Assembly (NCBI GenBank): GCA_964482685.1
Contig: CAYZZA010000039.1
Coordinates: 1-12,083, forward strand
Source: CAYZZA01 sp964482685
GTDB taxonomy: Bacteria > Bacillota > Bacilli > Lactobacillales > Carnobacteriaceae_A
Direction of reading: 5' to 3'
DNA: 12,083 nucleotides
This document shows positions 1 to 5,873 of the stretch, in pieces. Both the position numbers and the translations under genes were made by a program. How positions within the stretch are numbered: the stretch's first letter is position 1; each line of letters opens with the position of its first letter. The notes under the pieces are model-generated. The model ran no database searches and had not been told where the DNA came from. It saw only the letters and a list, made by a program, of their open reading frames with translations.

Positions 1-80
1 TTTTTTTCTCCTTCTAAATCTCCATTGACCCAATCAATGAATCTTTCGAATTTTTTTTCTTGTGTATCATTGTTTTTCAT
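1..80 (-). CDS. Partial next subunit of the Mrp/Mbh antiporter operon (N-terminus only)
   Basis: Only the first 26 codons are inside the window, and the gene runs off the left edge. The ATG at 80 has a strong ribosome binding site (GGAGGAG, about 7 bases upstream) that lies inside the end of the preceding MbhD-like gene. The two genes overlap by 14 bases, which suggests translational coupling. The visible N-terminus is hydrophilic and charged (begins MKNNDTQEKKFERF), with no membrane span yet. By position in Mbh-type Mrp operons the next gene would be an MbhE or MnhB-type membrane subunit. That identity is inferred from gene order only, because the visible part has no recognisable domain. Confidence 0.6.
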   Translation of the reverse strand, partial: MKNNDTQEKKFERFIDWVNGDLEGEK

Positions 81-324
81 CTGAATTCTCCTCCAGTTTG
101 TCCATATTTCTTAGAACAACATAGAACAGGATTGAAGAAATCCCAGCTCCAACAGCTGCTTCTGTGATCGCAACGTCTGGTGCTTGTAAAATTACCCACA
201 AAACAGACATAACTAAACTAAACGCTGCAAAAATAATGACTGCTGGTATTAGTTCTTTTGTAAATGCAACAGCAATCGCACATGCTACTAAGAACACAAG
301 TAAAAAGAGTTCAAAATAAATCAT
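67..324 (-). CDS. MbhD-like (DUF4040) subunit of a cation/proton antiporter
   Basis: An 85-residue membrane protein with about three hydrophobic segments (roughly 4-20, 25-47 and 55-72). The segment LQAPDVAITEAAVGAG (residues 46-61) is the signature of the MbhD/DUF4040 domain, which in Bacillus-type antiporters is fused within the C-terminal part of MrpA. Here it stands alone, as in Mbh-type modules of anaerobes. The complex sits in the cytoplasmic membrane and exchanges Na+ (or another monovalent cation) for protons, or couples this to a hydrogenase. The start shares one base with the stop of the upstream mrpG-like gene (TAATG) and has a good ribosome binding site (GAGGTGAT). The C-terminus is charged and cytosolic. 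Confidence 0.85.
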   Translation of the reverse strand: MIYFELFLLVFLVACAIAVAFTKELIPAVIIFAAFSLVMSVLWVILQAPDVAITEAAVGAGISSILFYVVLRNMDKLEENSDEKQ

Positions 325-644
325 TATTCGATCACCTCTGCTTCTTTATGAATGTCTTTATTCGTGATTACTTCTGTTTGTACAAGCAAGTGCGTTCCAA
401 CAGGGTTGGCCAACCAAAGGAATATAAGTATAATCAATAGCTTCAATGTAATAAAGTTAATACCACTGTAGAACATCAAACCTATTAAAATCGACATGGC
501 TCCCAATGTGTCGTTGGTTGCAGCAGCATGTGCCCGGTTTAAGACATAATCAAATTTAAACAAACCAAATGTTGCAACAGCAAAAACAAACAAGCCGATG
601 CTAACAAAGAAAATCATTAATATCAATCTAATGATTGCTATCAT
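324..644 (-). CDS. mnhG: Monovalent cation/proton antiporter subunit G (MrpG/MnhG)
   Basis: A small membrane subunit of about 106 residues with three predicted spans (about 4-30, 45-60, 63-82). It shows the MnhG/PhaG family landmarks: a GLFKFDYVLNRAHAA stretch (residues 27-41, equivalent to the family's Gl.r.pD...R.HA motif), TNDTLG just after it, and NPVGTHLL near residue 80. It is part of the Mrp/Mbh antiporter complex in the cytoplasmic membrane. I chose the ATG at 644, which has GGTGA about 5 bases upstream, over a GTG three codons earlier whose Shine-Dalgarno would be too close. It overlaps the end of the mrpF-like gene by 17 bases, as is usual in these operons. The hydrophilic tail of about 20 residues is cytosolic. 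Confidence 0.88.
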   Translation of the reverse strand: MIAIIRLILMIFFVSIGLFVFAVATFGLFKFDYVLNRAHAAATNDTLGAMSILIGLMFYSGINFITLKLLIILIFLWLANPVGTHLLVQTEVITNKDIHKEAEVIE

Positions 645-966
645 GAGATTCACCGCCTTTTATTTTACTGTTTTCAGTTTTTTTCAAGTAATCTGTTAGG
701 TACAAACGAGAAAGTACTACAACAGATAAGAATCCTAGCACACCATACACGATTGAAATATCCACAAGATAGCCTTCTAATACCATGGCAAGAATAGCAA
801 TCAGTACAACTGTTTTAGTGTTGATGACGTTAATTGCTAGTAGTCTATCTGTGAATCGTGGTCCCACAAAGGCACGGACCAAACAAAACATAATGGTTAT
901 GGATAAAAAGATCATTGCAAAAATAAGGAACGATTGTTCTATTGCTTCAATAGAAAAGAAATCCAT
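628..966 (-). CDS. mnhF: Monovalent cation/proton antiporter subunit F (MrpF/MnhF)
   Basis: A 112-residue protein with three membrane spans (about 11-33, 49-65, 68-88). The GPRFTDRLLAINVINT stretch (residues 35-50) is the family hallmark (GP...DRllAlnvi...), and an aspartate at 69 lies at the start of the third span (DISIVYGVLGF), a conserved position in MrpF. The C-terminal 20 residues are charged and variable. The ribosome binding site GGAGG sits about 9 bases before the ATG. The gene begins 4 bases after the mrpE-like stop and overlaps the mrpG-like start, consistent with one polycistronic mRNA. Length matches the family's usual 90-115 residues. Confidence 0.9.
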   Translation of the reverse strand: MDFFSIEAIEQSFLIFAMIFLSITIMFCLVRAFVGPRFTDRLLAINVINTKTVVLIAILAMVLEGYLVDISIVYGVLGFLSVVVLSRLYLTDYLKKTENSKIKGGESHDSNH

Positions 967-970
967 ACGT

Positions 971-1438
971 TTATTCCTCCAGTTTTCTAAGTTTTTCTAC
1001 AAATATTGATTCATCGATTCCATCAAGCATCGAAACATCTAACGCATGAATCAAGTATTCATTGTCATTCAAGGCAACTGTAATCGTACCTGGAGTCAAG
1101 GTAATCGAGTTTGCTAAAGCCACACGACCGATATCAGTTTTTAAATCTGTCTTAAAGGTCATAAGGGCTGGCTTCATTTCTTCTGCTTCTGGACCCAATA
1201 CAATTTTGATCATTCCGTAGTTTGCAACCAGAATCTCCCAAACTACAATGACCAAATACTCTAGTACTCCATATAACTTGCCTAATGGAATTCCTTTATT
1301 GAATTTTGCAGGTATGATTTTATCTACAATAAACAAGACTACCAACACGATTCCAAGACCAAAAAGAATAATTTCCAATGTTACCTTTGCATTCAGGGCA
1401 AGCCAAAATACAAATGCAAGAATAGCTACAATTATCAT
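971..1438 (-). CDS. mnhE: Monovalent cation/proton antiporter subunit E (MrpE/MnhE)
   Basis: A 155-residue protein of the usual MrpE length. Two N-terminal membrane spans (about 1-18 and 20-39) and a third at about 57-81 are followed by a cytosolic domain. That domain carries the family's best conserved stretch, ANSITLTPGTITV (residues 109-121), and ends in a charged helix. MrpE supports assembly and activity of the antiporter complex. The ATG has AAAGGG about 8 bases upstream. It is the first recognised antiporter subunit on this mRNA, 44 bases after the stop of a small membrane protein gene. Finding E, F and G at the front of the operon resembles the mbhABC order of hydrogenase-type modules instead of the Bacillus mrpABCDEFG order. 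Confidence 0.9.
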   Translation of the reverse strand: MIIVAILAFVFWLALNAKVTLEIILFGLGIVLVVLFIVDKIIPAKFNKGIPLGKLYGVLEYLVIVVWEILVANYGMIKIVLGPEAEEMKPALMTFKTDLKTDIGRVALANSITLTPGTITVALNDNEYLIHALDVSMLDGIDESIFVEKLRKLEE

Positions 1439-1482
1439 AGTAACGCCCTTTCTTTTTGCTTAATTTAATAGTGTGTACAAAA

Positions 1483-1647
1483 CTAACTTACTTGCAAGTT
1501 AAGATGAGAATATGAAGGTACAACTCGAACGATTTTAGCGTGACCTTCAGCTTCTAGCCCATCTCCGTGGTTAATATCCGCAACGACATACACAAGAATT
1601 CCAACAATAAGAGCGACTCCTAATAAAAACATGAATAATTTTTTCAC
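1483..1647 (-). CDS. Small single-span membrane protein preceding mnhE
   Basis: A 54-residue open frame starting at a GTG with an excellent ribosome binding site (GGGGGAG, 7 bases upstream). The product begins MKKLFMFLLGVALIVGILVY, one hydrophobic helix (residues 3-23) after two lysines, so the N-terminus should be inside. A polar tail of about 30 residues should lie outside the membrane. The lysine-rich start could also be read as an uncleaved signal, as there is no clear cleavage site or lipobox. I do not recognise a family. Its place just ahead of mnhE, in the same direction and 44 bases away, suggests co-transcription with the antiporter. It could be an accessory subunit or a membrane regulator. 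Confidence 0.65.
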   Translation of the reverse strand: MKKLFMFLLGVALIVGILVYVVADINHGDGLEAEGHAKIVRVVPSYSHLNLQVS

Positions 1648-1726
1648 TATCGATCTCCCCCTTTCTACTTTCCTTTTATTTTCTTATGAAAATGGCGCTG
1701 ATTCAGACTTTTATACCTGAAATAGC

Positions 1727-1753
1727 AAAAAAGCCCTTTGAATAAAAAGACTT
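1727..1753 (-). terminator. Intrinsic terminator or attenuator ahead of the antiporter operon
   Basis: On the minus strand AAGTCTTTT (1753-1745) pairs with AAAGGGCTT (1739-1731) across a five-base loop, giving nine pairs including two G-U wobbles, followed by a run of U (1732-1727). On the plus strand the same positions would give C-A mismatches, so the element is built for minus-strand RNA. It lies 80 bases upstream of the small membrane protein start. It may end the metal-transport operon, or act as an attenuator behind the promoter at 1982-2010. Confidence 0.6.
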
Positions 1754-1763
1754 GTTTATTCCA

Positions 1764-1860
1764 TTGGAAAAAGTTGCATCATCAAGCAAACCAAACTGTT
1801 TTCTATTCTTCATAGAAAACAGTGGTTTGCTTGAACAAATGCAACTTCATCATAGTCCAA
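1764..1860 (-). other. Very long stem-loop in the antiporter leader
   Basis: Nested inverted repeats form one extended hairpin. The upper stem has 12 pairs (1795-1806 with 1812-1823, five-base loop). After a two-base bulge (1793-1794) come nine pairs (1784-1792 with 1824-1832), an internal loop, and nine pairs (1771-1779 with 1839-1847, core AAGTTGCAT/ATGCAACTT). A final TTGGA/TCCAA pairing (1764-1768 with 1856-1860) may close it. On the minus strand the main stem runs into a short U run (1772-1768), so it may also act as a weak terminator. It could alternatively be an RNase III target or a small MITE-like insertion, but I see no clear target duplication. Confidence 0.8.
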
Positions 1861-1865
1861 ATATC

Positions 1866-1919
1866 TCATAAAGTAAATAAATCATCCTGTAGTCCATGAC
1901 TTACGTAATACGTTTTCAT
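1866..1919 (-). CDS. Possible 17-residue leader peptide
   Basis: A 17-codon frame (MKTYYVSHGLQDDLFTL) begins with ATG at 1919 and ends with TGA. A GAGGG ribosome binding site stands 4-5 bases upstream. It lies about 55 bases after the predicted transcription start and just ahead of a long hairpin and a terminator, which is where an attenuation peptide would sit. The peptide has no run of a single amino acid, which argues against classic amino-acid attenuation. Ribosome occupancy could still influence the downstream hairpins. It may equally be a chance frame. Confidence 0.3.
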   Translation of the reverse strand: MKTYYVSHGLQDDLFTL

Positions 1920-1981
1920 TTAACCCTCACGACTGCAAGACGGTTCTTTAAAGCGCCACTTCACACGTCTATGACATTCCT

Positions 1982-2010
1982 ATTATACCACTTTTCTAGT
2001 CTAGTGTACA
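1982..2010 (-). promoter_or_regulatory. Sigma-A-type promoter for the antiporter leader
   Basis: On the minus strand TGTACA (2010-2005) and a perfect TATAAT (1987-1982) are separated by exactly 17 bases. The -35 box matches TTGACA at four of six positions. The start of transcription would fall near 1975, giving a leader of about 330 bases before the GTG at 1647. A second TATAAT at 2058-2053 lacks a -35 box and is weaker. Confidence 0.6.
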
Positions 2011-2137
2011 TGTTTCGGCGAGTGTCTCTTTTGGATTGTAGAAAAAATGAGTATTATAGACCGTTTATTTCTTTTTTGTTTAAAACATTCGCTGTATTTT
2101 TTATATATTTAAGTAAATGGTGCTTTCTTTGTTGTTT

Positions 2138-3262
2138 TTACTCAAATGTGAGTTTTTGAAATCCACCAGAATAGTCGTTAGCAATTTCATCATATAGTTC
2201 TTTTCCTAAAATCTTTTCTGTAATTTCATTAAATTTGTCTACCGGATCGATGTCAGCATATTCCTCAGGAAATAAGACAGCTCCCATATAATACGCATCT
2301 CCTAGAGCGACCTCAAAATTAGTAGCATAACTTCTATATGGCATTGATAAGAATACATTTCCATTTTCAAATGCCTGTAACTGTTTGTAATATCCTTCAT
2401 TGGAAGCATAATCTTCTTTCACCAATTCAAGACCGCCGGCATCAATAAATATAATTTCAGGATCCATTTCTAGTAATGCTTCTTTATCAATTTTTGCATA
2501 CTCTGTGATTCCTGCTTCGCTTACAACGTTTCTTGATCCGATTGCTTCAAACAATGAGAAATCTCCACTTGTACTTTCAATACCATGATGTCCTTTGTAA
2601 GATTTTGCACCAATATACACACTTGGTTTGTCTTCTTGCTTTATATTTTTAGAGCGATTTTCTAAATCTTGCTTTGCCTCAGCAAAATAGTTGACGACTT
2701 CTTCTGCTCTCTCTTGATTTCCAGTTACTTCCCCAATGAGTGTAATTGACTCGTCTACCTCTGGAACAAATAATCTATCGCCAGATGCCAACGTGACCAC
2801 AGGGATACCTGTTTTTTCTTGTAACTCATCTGATTGTGATGCATCTGAACTATACGTTGTAAAAATAACGTCAATATCTGATGTTAACAACTTTTCAGGA
2901 TCGGGACCATCTTTAGGTCCGCCTGCCCCAATAATATCTAGTGTTTGTAAATTAGGATTGGCCAACATATAAGGACGAAGTAACTCCCCTTTTTCAATAT
3001 TTTCAATCCCTACAATATTGTTTGTATCCGCGACATAGGAGTACATTCTTAAACTTGCTGCACCTATACACACGTAATTTTCTGCATCTGCAGGTATTGT
3101 GACTTCTCTTCCAACTACGTCTGTCACAGTCTTGTCTTTTGCAACTACTACCTCTTCTTCAGCCATAGTCGTATCTTGTACAGCTGCTTCTTCACCACAA
3201 GCAAACAGAAAAAAACTTAAGATAAATAAGCTAAACACTAAATGCATTTTTTTCATTTTCAT
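2138..3262 (-). CDS. Substrate-binding lipoprotein of a FecCD/BtuCD/Mol-type metal ABC importer
   Basis: A 374-residue protein with a lipoprotein signal: MKMKK, a hydrophobic stretch, then LFAC with the lipidated cysteine at residue 22. After a short linker the mature domain starts TVTDVVGREVTIPA, typical of the class III (TroA/BtuF-like, Peripla_BP_2) binding proteins for siderophores, haem, cobalamin or molybdate. The stretches RPYMLANPNL, GPDPEKLL, DVIFTTY and TGIPVV resemble the subgroup found next to FmdE genes in anaerobes and archaea. It would hand its ligand to the permease encoded upstream. I prefer the ATG at 3262 (GGAG 11 bases before) over an in-frame GTG at 3286. It is separated from the ATPase gene by about 220 bases, so it may have its own promoter. 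The substrate is not proven. Confidence 0.85.
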   Translation of the reverse strand: MKMKKMHLVFSLFILSFFLFACGEEAAVQDTTMAEEEVVVAKDKTVTDVVGREVTIPADAENYVCIGAASLRMYSYVADTNNIVGIENIEKGELLRPYMLANPNLQTLDIIGAGGPKDGPDPEKLLTSDIDVIFTTYSSDASQSDELQEKTGIPVVTLASGDRLFVPEVDESITLIGEVTGNQERAEEVVNYFAEAKQDLENRSKNIKQEDKPSVYIGAKSYKGHHGIESTSGDFSLFEAIGSRNVVSEAGITEYAKIDKEALLEMDPEIIFIDAGGLELVKEDYASNEGYYKQLQAFENGNVFLSMPYRSYATNFEVALGDAYYMGAVLFPEEYADIDPVDKFNEITEKILGKELYDEIANDYSGGFQKLTFE

Positions 3263-3395
3263 TTTAATGTCTACTCCATTCAACACGTATTTTTATAGCC
3301 TCTAAAGAAATCTACACTTCTCCGTTGTACTAAAAAAGCTTTTGTCTATAGTAATTGATATACAAATCAGACGGACTAGATACGGTTCTATGTAC

Positions 3396-3448
3396 AATAT
3401 TGGTTAGTTTTATTTGTCCCAATATTCGTATTTTTATATGGTTGTCAA
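3396..3448 (-). promoter_or_regulatory. Inverted repeat at a possible promoter for the binding-protein gene
   Basis: A perfect eight-base inverted repeat, AATATTGG (3396-3403) and CCAATATT (3419-3426), is separated by 15 bases. On the minus strand a perfect TTGACA lies at 3448-3443, and the first arm of the repeat falls where its -10 box should be (AATATT, 16-base spacing). A repressor or metalloregulator bound to the two arms would cover the promoter. The -10 match is poor, so the promoter is uncertain, but the repeat itself is plain. Confidence 0.4.
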
Positions 3449-3481
3449 CATTCAAATATAGGTAGTTCTTTCCACATGACT

Positions 3482-4234
3482 TTAGTGTGGGATAATCATT
3501 TTATAGCCGTTGTACCGCTCAATAGATACGTTCACCCCGTACGTTTCAAAAATATTCGCCGGAGTAATCACTCCTTCATTGCCCATCGCATGAACACGTC
3601 CATCTTTGATCATGATAAAGGTATCCGCAAATCGTAGTGCTAAATTTAAATCATGCATCGTGACAATGGCTGAAATGTTTTTTTCTTTAACAATGTCTTT
3701 GATGATATCTACTACTTCTAGTTGGTTTTTAAGATCTAAGTTGCTTGTTGGTTCATCAAAAAGCAAAAGTTCAGGTTGCTGAGCAAGGGCTCGCGCAATG
3801 ACTACTTTTTGCATTTCTCCCCCACTCAATTCATTCACTTTTCTAAGCGCAAATTTTTCCAAAGACAACGAATTAATAATTTCTTCTGTTATTTCCAAAT
3901 CATTTTTGGTTACATCTAGTTTGATGTAGGGCTTTCTACCAAGTAAGACCGCATCAAAAACAGTGCTTTCAGATTTAAATTCATTTTGAGGGACATATCC
4001 TACGTTTTGAGCAAGTTCTGTCCTAGACATGTTTTTAATCGGTTTTCCACCAATACTTACCTGCCCTGACTGTGGTTCAATGATGTTGTTTAAGCATTTC
4101 AAGAGAGTTGATTTCCCTACACCATTCGTCCCTAATATTGCTACACATTCGCCTTTTCCGATTTTAAATGAAACGTCCTTGACAATAGGTCTTTTAGAAT
4201 AAGCAAACGATATATTTTCAGCAAGTATACTCAT
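3482..4234 (-). CDS. ATPase of the FecCD/BtuCD/Mol-type metal ABC importer
   Basis: A 250-residue ABC ATPase with all motifs intact: Walker A GTNGVGKST (35-43), Q-loop glutamine 83, signature LSGGE (136-140), Walker B LLLFDEP (156-162, catalytic Glu161), D-loop SNLDL, and switch histidine 194. It belongs to the FecE/FepC/BtuD family, which powers uptake of iron-siderophores, cobalamin, haem or, in the MolC branch, molybdate and tungstate. It works as a dimer on the cytosolic face of the FecCD-type permease encoded two bases upstream. The ATG at 4234 follows the permease stop almost directly, which indicates coupled translation. Length is usual for the family. Confidence 0.92.
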   Translation of the reverse strand: MSILAENISFAYSKRPIVKDVSFKIGKGECVAILGTNGVGKSTLLKCLNNIIEPQSGQVSIGGKPIKNMSRTELAQNVGYVPQNEFKSESTVFDAVLLGRKPYIKLDVTKNDLEITEEIINSLSLEKFALRKVNELSGGEMQKVVIARALAQQPELLLFDEPTSNLDLKNQLEVVDIIKDIVKEKNISAIVTMHDLNLALRFADTFIMIKDGRVHAMGNEGVITPANIFETYGVNVSIERYNGYKMIIPH

Positions 4235-4236
4235 CT

Positions 4237-5322
4237 CTACTTCTTATCTCCTCTCATCAATAGATACAGAAACATAGGACCTCCAAGCAAGGATGTAATC
4301 ACACCTACAGGCAAAATGATGGGTGAGACTACTGTTCGTGCTGCTGTATCTGCAAGTAAGAGTATCACAGCTCCTAGTATCGTAGAGGAAGGAATCAAAA
4401 ATCTATAATCTGATCCTACAATTCGATTCATGATTTGCGGGCCTATTAGCCCGATAAATCCAATCATTCCTACAAAAGACACTATAACCGCTGTAATCAA
4501 GGATGAAACCAATAACCCCCAAAACCTCGTTCTATCTGTGTTGACTCCCAAACTTTTGGCTGTTTCTTCTCCATTGACGAGAGCATTGTAATCCCACTTT
4601 TTAAAATAAAAATAAAAGGATGACAAAATTACAACCACGCTTATGATGCCAACTTCTCTCCAGGATACTCTGCCTAAATCTCCAAATGTCCAAAAAACTG
4701 CTGAAGCAACTTGTTCATCTGTTGCTAGGTATTGTAACAGTGTGGTGCCTGCTCCAAAAATAGAGCTAAGAGCTACTCCAGCCAAAATAATAGCTTGAGA
4801 AGAAAAAGATTTTAATTTAGCTAAGCTCAAAATAACCATAACTGCACCCATCGCAAATACAAACGCACTGACCATCACCAAGTAAGGACTACTTATATTT
4901 AAACGACTACCAGATGAGGTCATGCCACTTCCGGCTCCAAAGAAAATAATTGCCAAGTTGGCACCAAATGTGGCTGCACTCGAAACACCTAGCGTAGAAG
5001 GAGAGGCTAATGGGTTTTTAAGGTTGTTTTGCATCACACAACCGGATACAGACAATCCTGCCCCAGCTACAATCGCCGTGATCACTCGAGGCATTCTAAT
5101 TCTCCAAATGACGATACTAGCTTTTTCATCTGTAAACCCAATAATTGTCTTAAATACTTTCCAGGGGTTCATTTTAGCTGCTCCTGCATTCACAGAAACC
5201 AATCCTAAGAAAAACACAAGAATAATGAGCGTCGCAATGACAATTTTTTTCTTTTTGATGCTTTCTTTGTAAGACGCAATCCCCCCTAGCTCACTATTCA
5301 ACTTAGTGTTTGATTCAGACAC
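4237..5322 (-). CDS. FecCD-family permease of the metal ABC importer
   Basis: About 361 residues with an N-terminal cytosolic arm of about 25 residues and around ten membrane helices, matching BtuC/FecCD permeases. From the upstream GTG numbering, the landmark RMPRVITAIVAGAGLSVSG lies near 79-97, NPLASPSTLGVSS near 106-118, and the loop that meets the ATPase, GFIGLIGPQIMNRIVGSDYR, near 291-310. In most relatives that loop has a P-H pair where this one has P-Q. I prefer the GTG at 5322 (GGGGG about 8 bases upstream), starting two bases after the FmdE-like stop. An in-frame GTG at 5331 would overlap it by 7 bases. It forms a homodimeric channel with the ATPase encoded next. Confidence 0.9.
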   Translation of the reverse strand: MSESNTKLNSELGGIASYKESIKKKKIVIATLIILVFFLGLVSVNAGAAKMNPWKVFKTIIGFTDEKASIVIWRIRMPRVITAIVAGAGLSVSGCVMQNNLKNPLASPSTLGVSSAATFGANLAIIFFGAGSGMTSSGSRLNISSPYLVMVSAFVFAMGAVMVILSLAKLKSFSSQAIILAGVALSSIFGAGTTLLQYLATDEQVASAVFWTFGDLGRVSWREVGIISVVVILSSFYFYFKKWDYNALVNGEETAKSLGVNTDRTRFWGLLVSSLITAVIVSFVGMIGFIGLIGPQIMNRIVGSDYRFLIPSSTILGAVILLLADTAARTVVSPIILPVGVITSLLGGPMFLYLLMRGDKK

Positions 5323-5324
5323 GT

Positions 5325-5861
5325 TTACCACCCCCTGTAGTAATCAGTAAAGCAATCAGAACACACTTTTTTGCCATCCATCAAGCGTACTTTATGCTCT
5401 GGAGTCACTTCGCCACATTGCTCACACTCTAGATTCGCAAACATCTTAGCTCTTTCTGGAAGAGTATACTCCGGTTTTTTAATATCAAATAATTCTTCCA
5501 CAGGTCCTTCAAGAATATACTGTTGAAACTCTTTTCGACTCAACTCTTGACCTTTCGGTGTGGCTTTTTTGATAATCCGGATACTTTCACCAGTATCTCT
5601 CATGAAAAAAGAAAATGCCATTTTTCCAGAAGGTCTAAAAACCATGTTTCCTTTTCCAACGGTACAACCTGTAATCCACTGTACTGCATCTACGCCACAA
5701 GCATCATTTTCACTTACACAGACAACTTCTTCATTGTACTCAGCTGAAAAAACAGCTCCTAATTGCTCTTTTGCAATTTCTGCAGCACGGTAGCCTATTG
5801 CCAAACCTGGACATTCATGTCCATGAAATCGTACGCATTCGTCCCATAATACTTGATCCAT
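5325..5861 (-). CDS. FmdE-family protein with C-terminal zinc ribbon
   Basis: A 178-residue soluble protein in two parts. Residues 1-125 form an FmdE domain: FHGHECPGLAIG (12-23) is its hallmark, followed by ENDACGVDAVQWITGCTVGKG (50-70) with Cys55 and Cys66. Residues 146-170 form a zinc ribbon with two C-x-x-C pairs (146/149 and 167/170). The name comes from the methanogen molybdenum formylmethanofuran dehydrogenase operon, but the protein is not a subunit needed for catalysis and its role is unknown. Members occur widely in anaerobes beside ABC importers. Its place between the methyltransferase and the FecCD permease suggests a metal-binding or metal-handling role in the same uptake system. 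AGGAGG precedes the ATG. Confidence 0.9.
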   Translation of the reverse strand: MDQVLWDECVRFHGHECPGLAIGYRAAEIAKEQLGAVFSAEYNEEVVCVSENDACGVDAVQWITGCTVGKGNMVFRPSGKMAFSFFMRDTGESIRIIKKATPKGQELSRKEFQQYILEGPVEELFDIKKPEYTLPERAKMFANLECEQCGEVTPEHKVRLMDGKKVCSDCFTDYYRGW

Positions 5862-5873
5862 TTTTATTCCTCC

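Larger units (their letters stand above)
1648..2137 (-). promoter_or_regulatory. 490-base structured intergenic region: candidate leader of the antiporter operon
   Basis: No long gene is credible here on either strand. Read on the minus strand, the order is: sigma-A-like promoter (1982-2010), short leader frame (1866-1919), long hairpin (1764-1860), intrinsic terminator (1727-1753), then the small membrane protein start at 1647. From the promoter, the mRNA leader would be about 330 bases. I could not find a better promoter between the terminator and the small gene, so transcripts serving the antiporter would have to pass the terminator. No classic riboswitch motif that I know (T-box, M-box, ydaO, fluoride, guanidine) is visible. 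The stretch 2011-2137 holds nothing further that I recognise. Confidence 0.5.

Noticed and set aside
1905..1919. A CcpA (cre)-like site, ATGAAAACGTATTAC, in the antiporter leader
   Set aside because: One of the conserved positions is wrong and the site overlaps the possible leader frame, so the match is not good enough to claim carbon control.
2138..2158. A small ACTCA/TGAGT hairpin followed by A residues at the end of the binding-protein gene, as a terminator
   Set aside because: The stem is only five pairs, lies in the last codons, and is not followed by a U run on the minus strand.
1896..2159. An 87-codon plus-strand open frame in the intergenic region
   Set aside because: It has no ribosome binding site or recognisable domain, runs antisense to the promoter and leader elements, and overlaps the end of the binding-protein gene.
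3347..3364. TGAT...ATCA half-sites resembling an FNR or CRP site ahead of the binding-protein gene
   Set aside because: The spacing between half-sites (six bases between TGAT and ATCA) does not fit FNR, and the flanking bases do not fit CRP.
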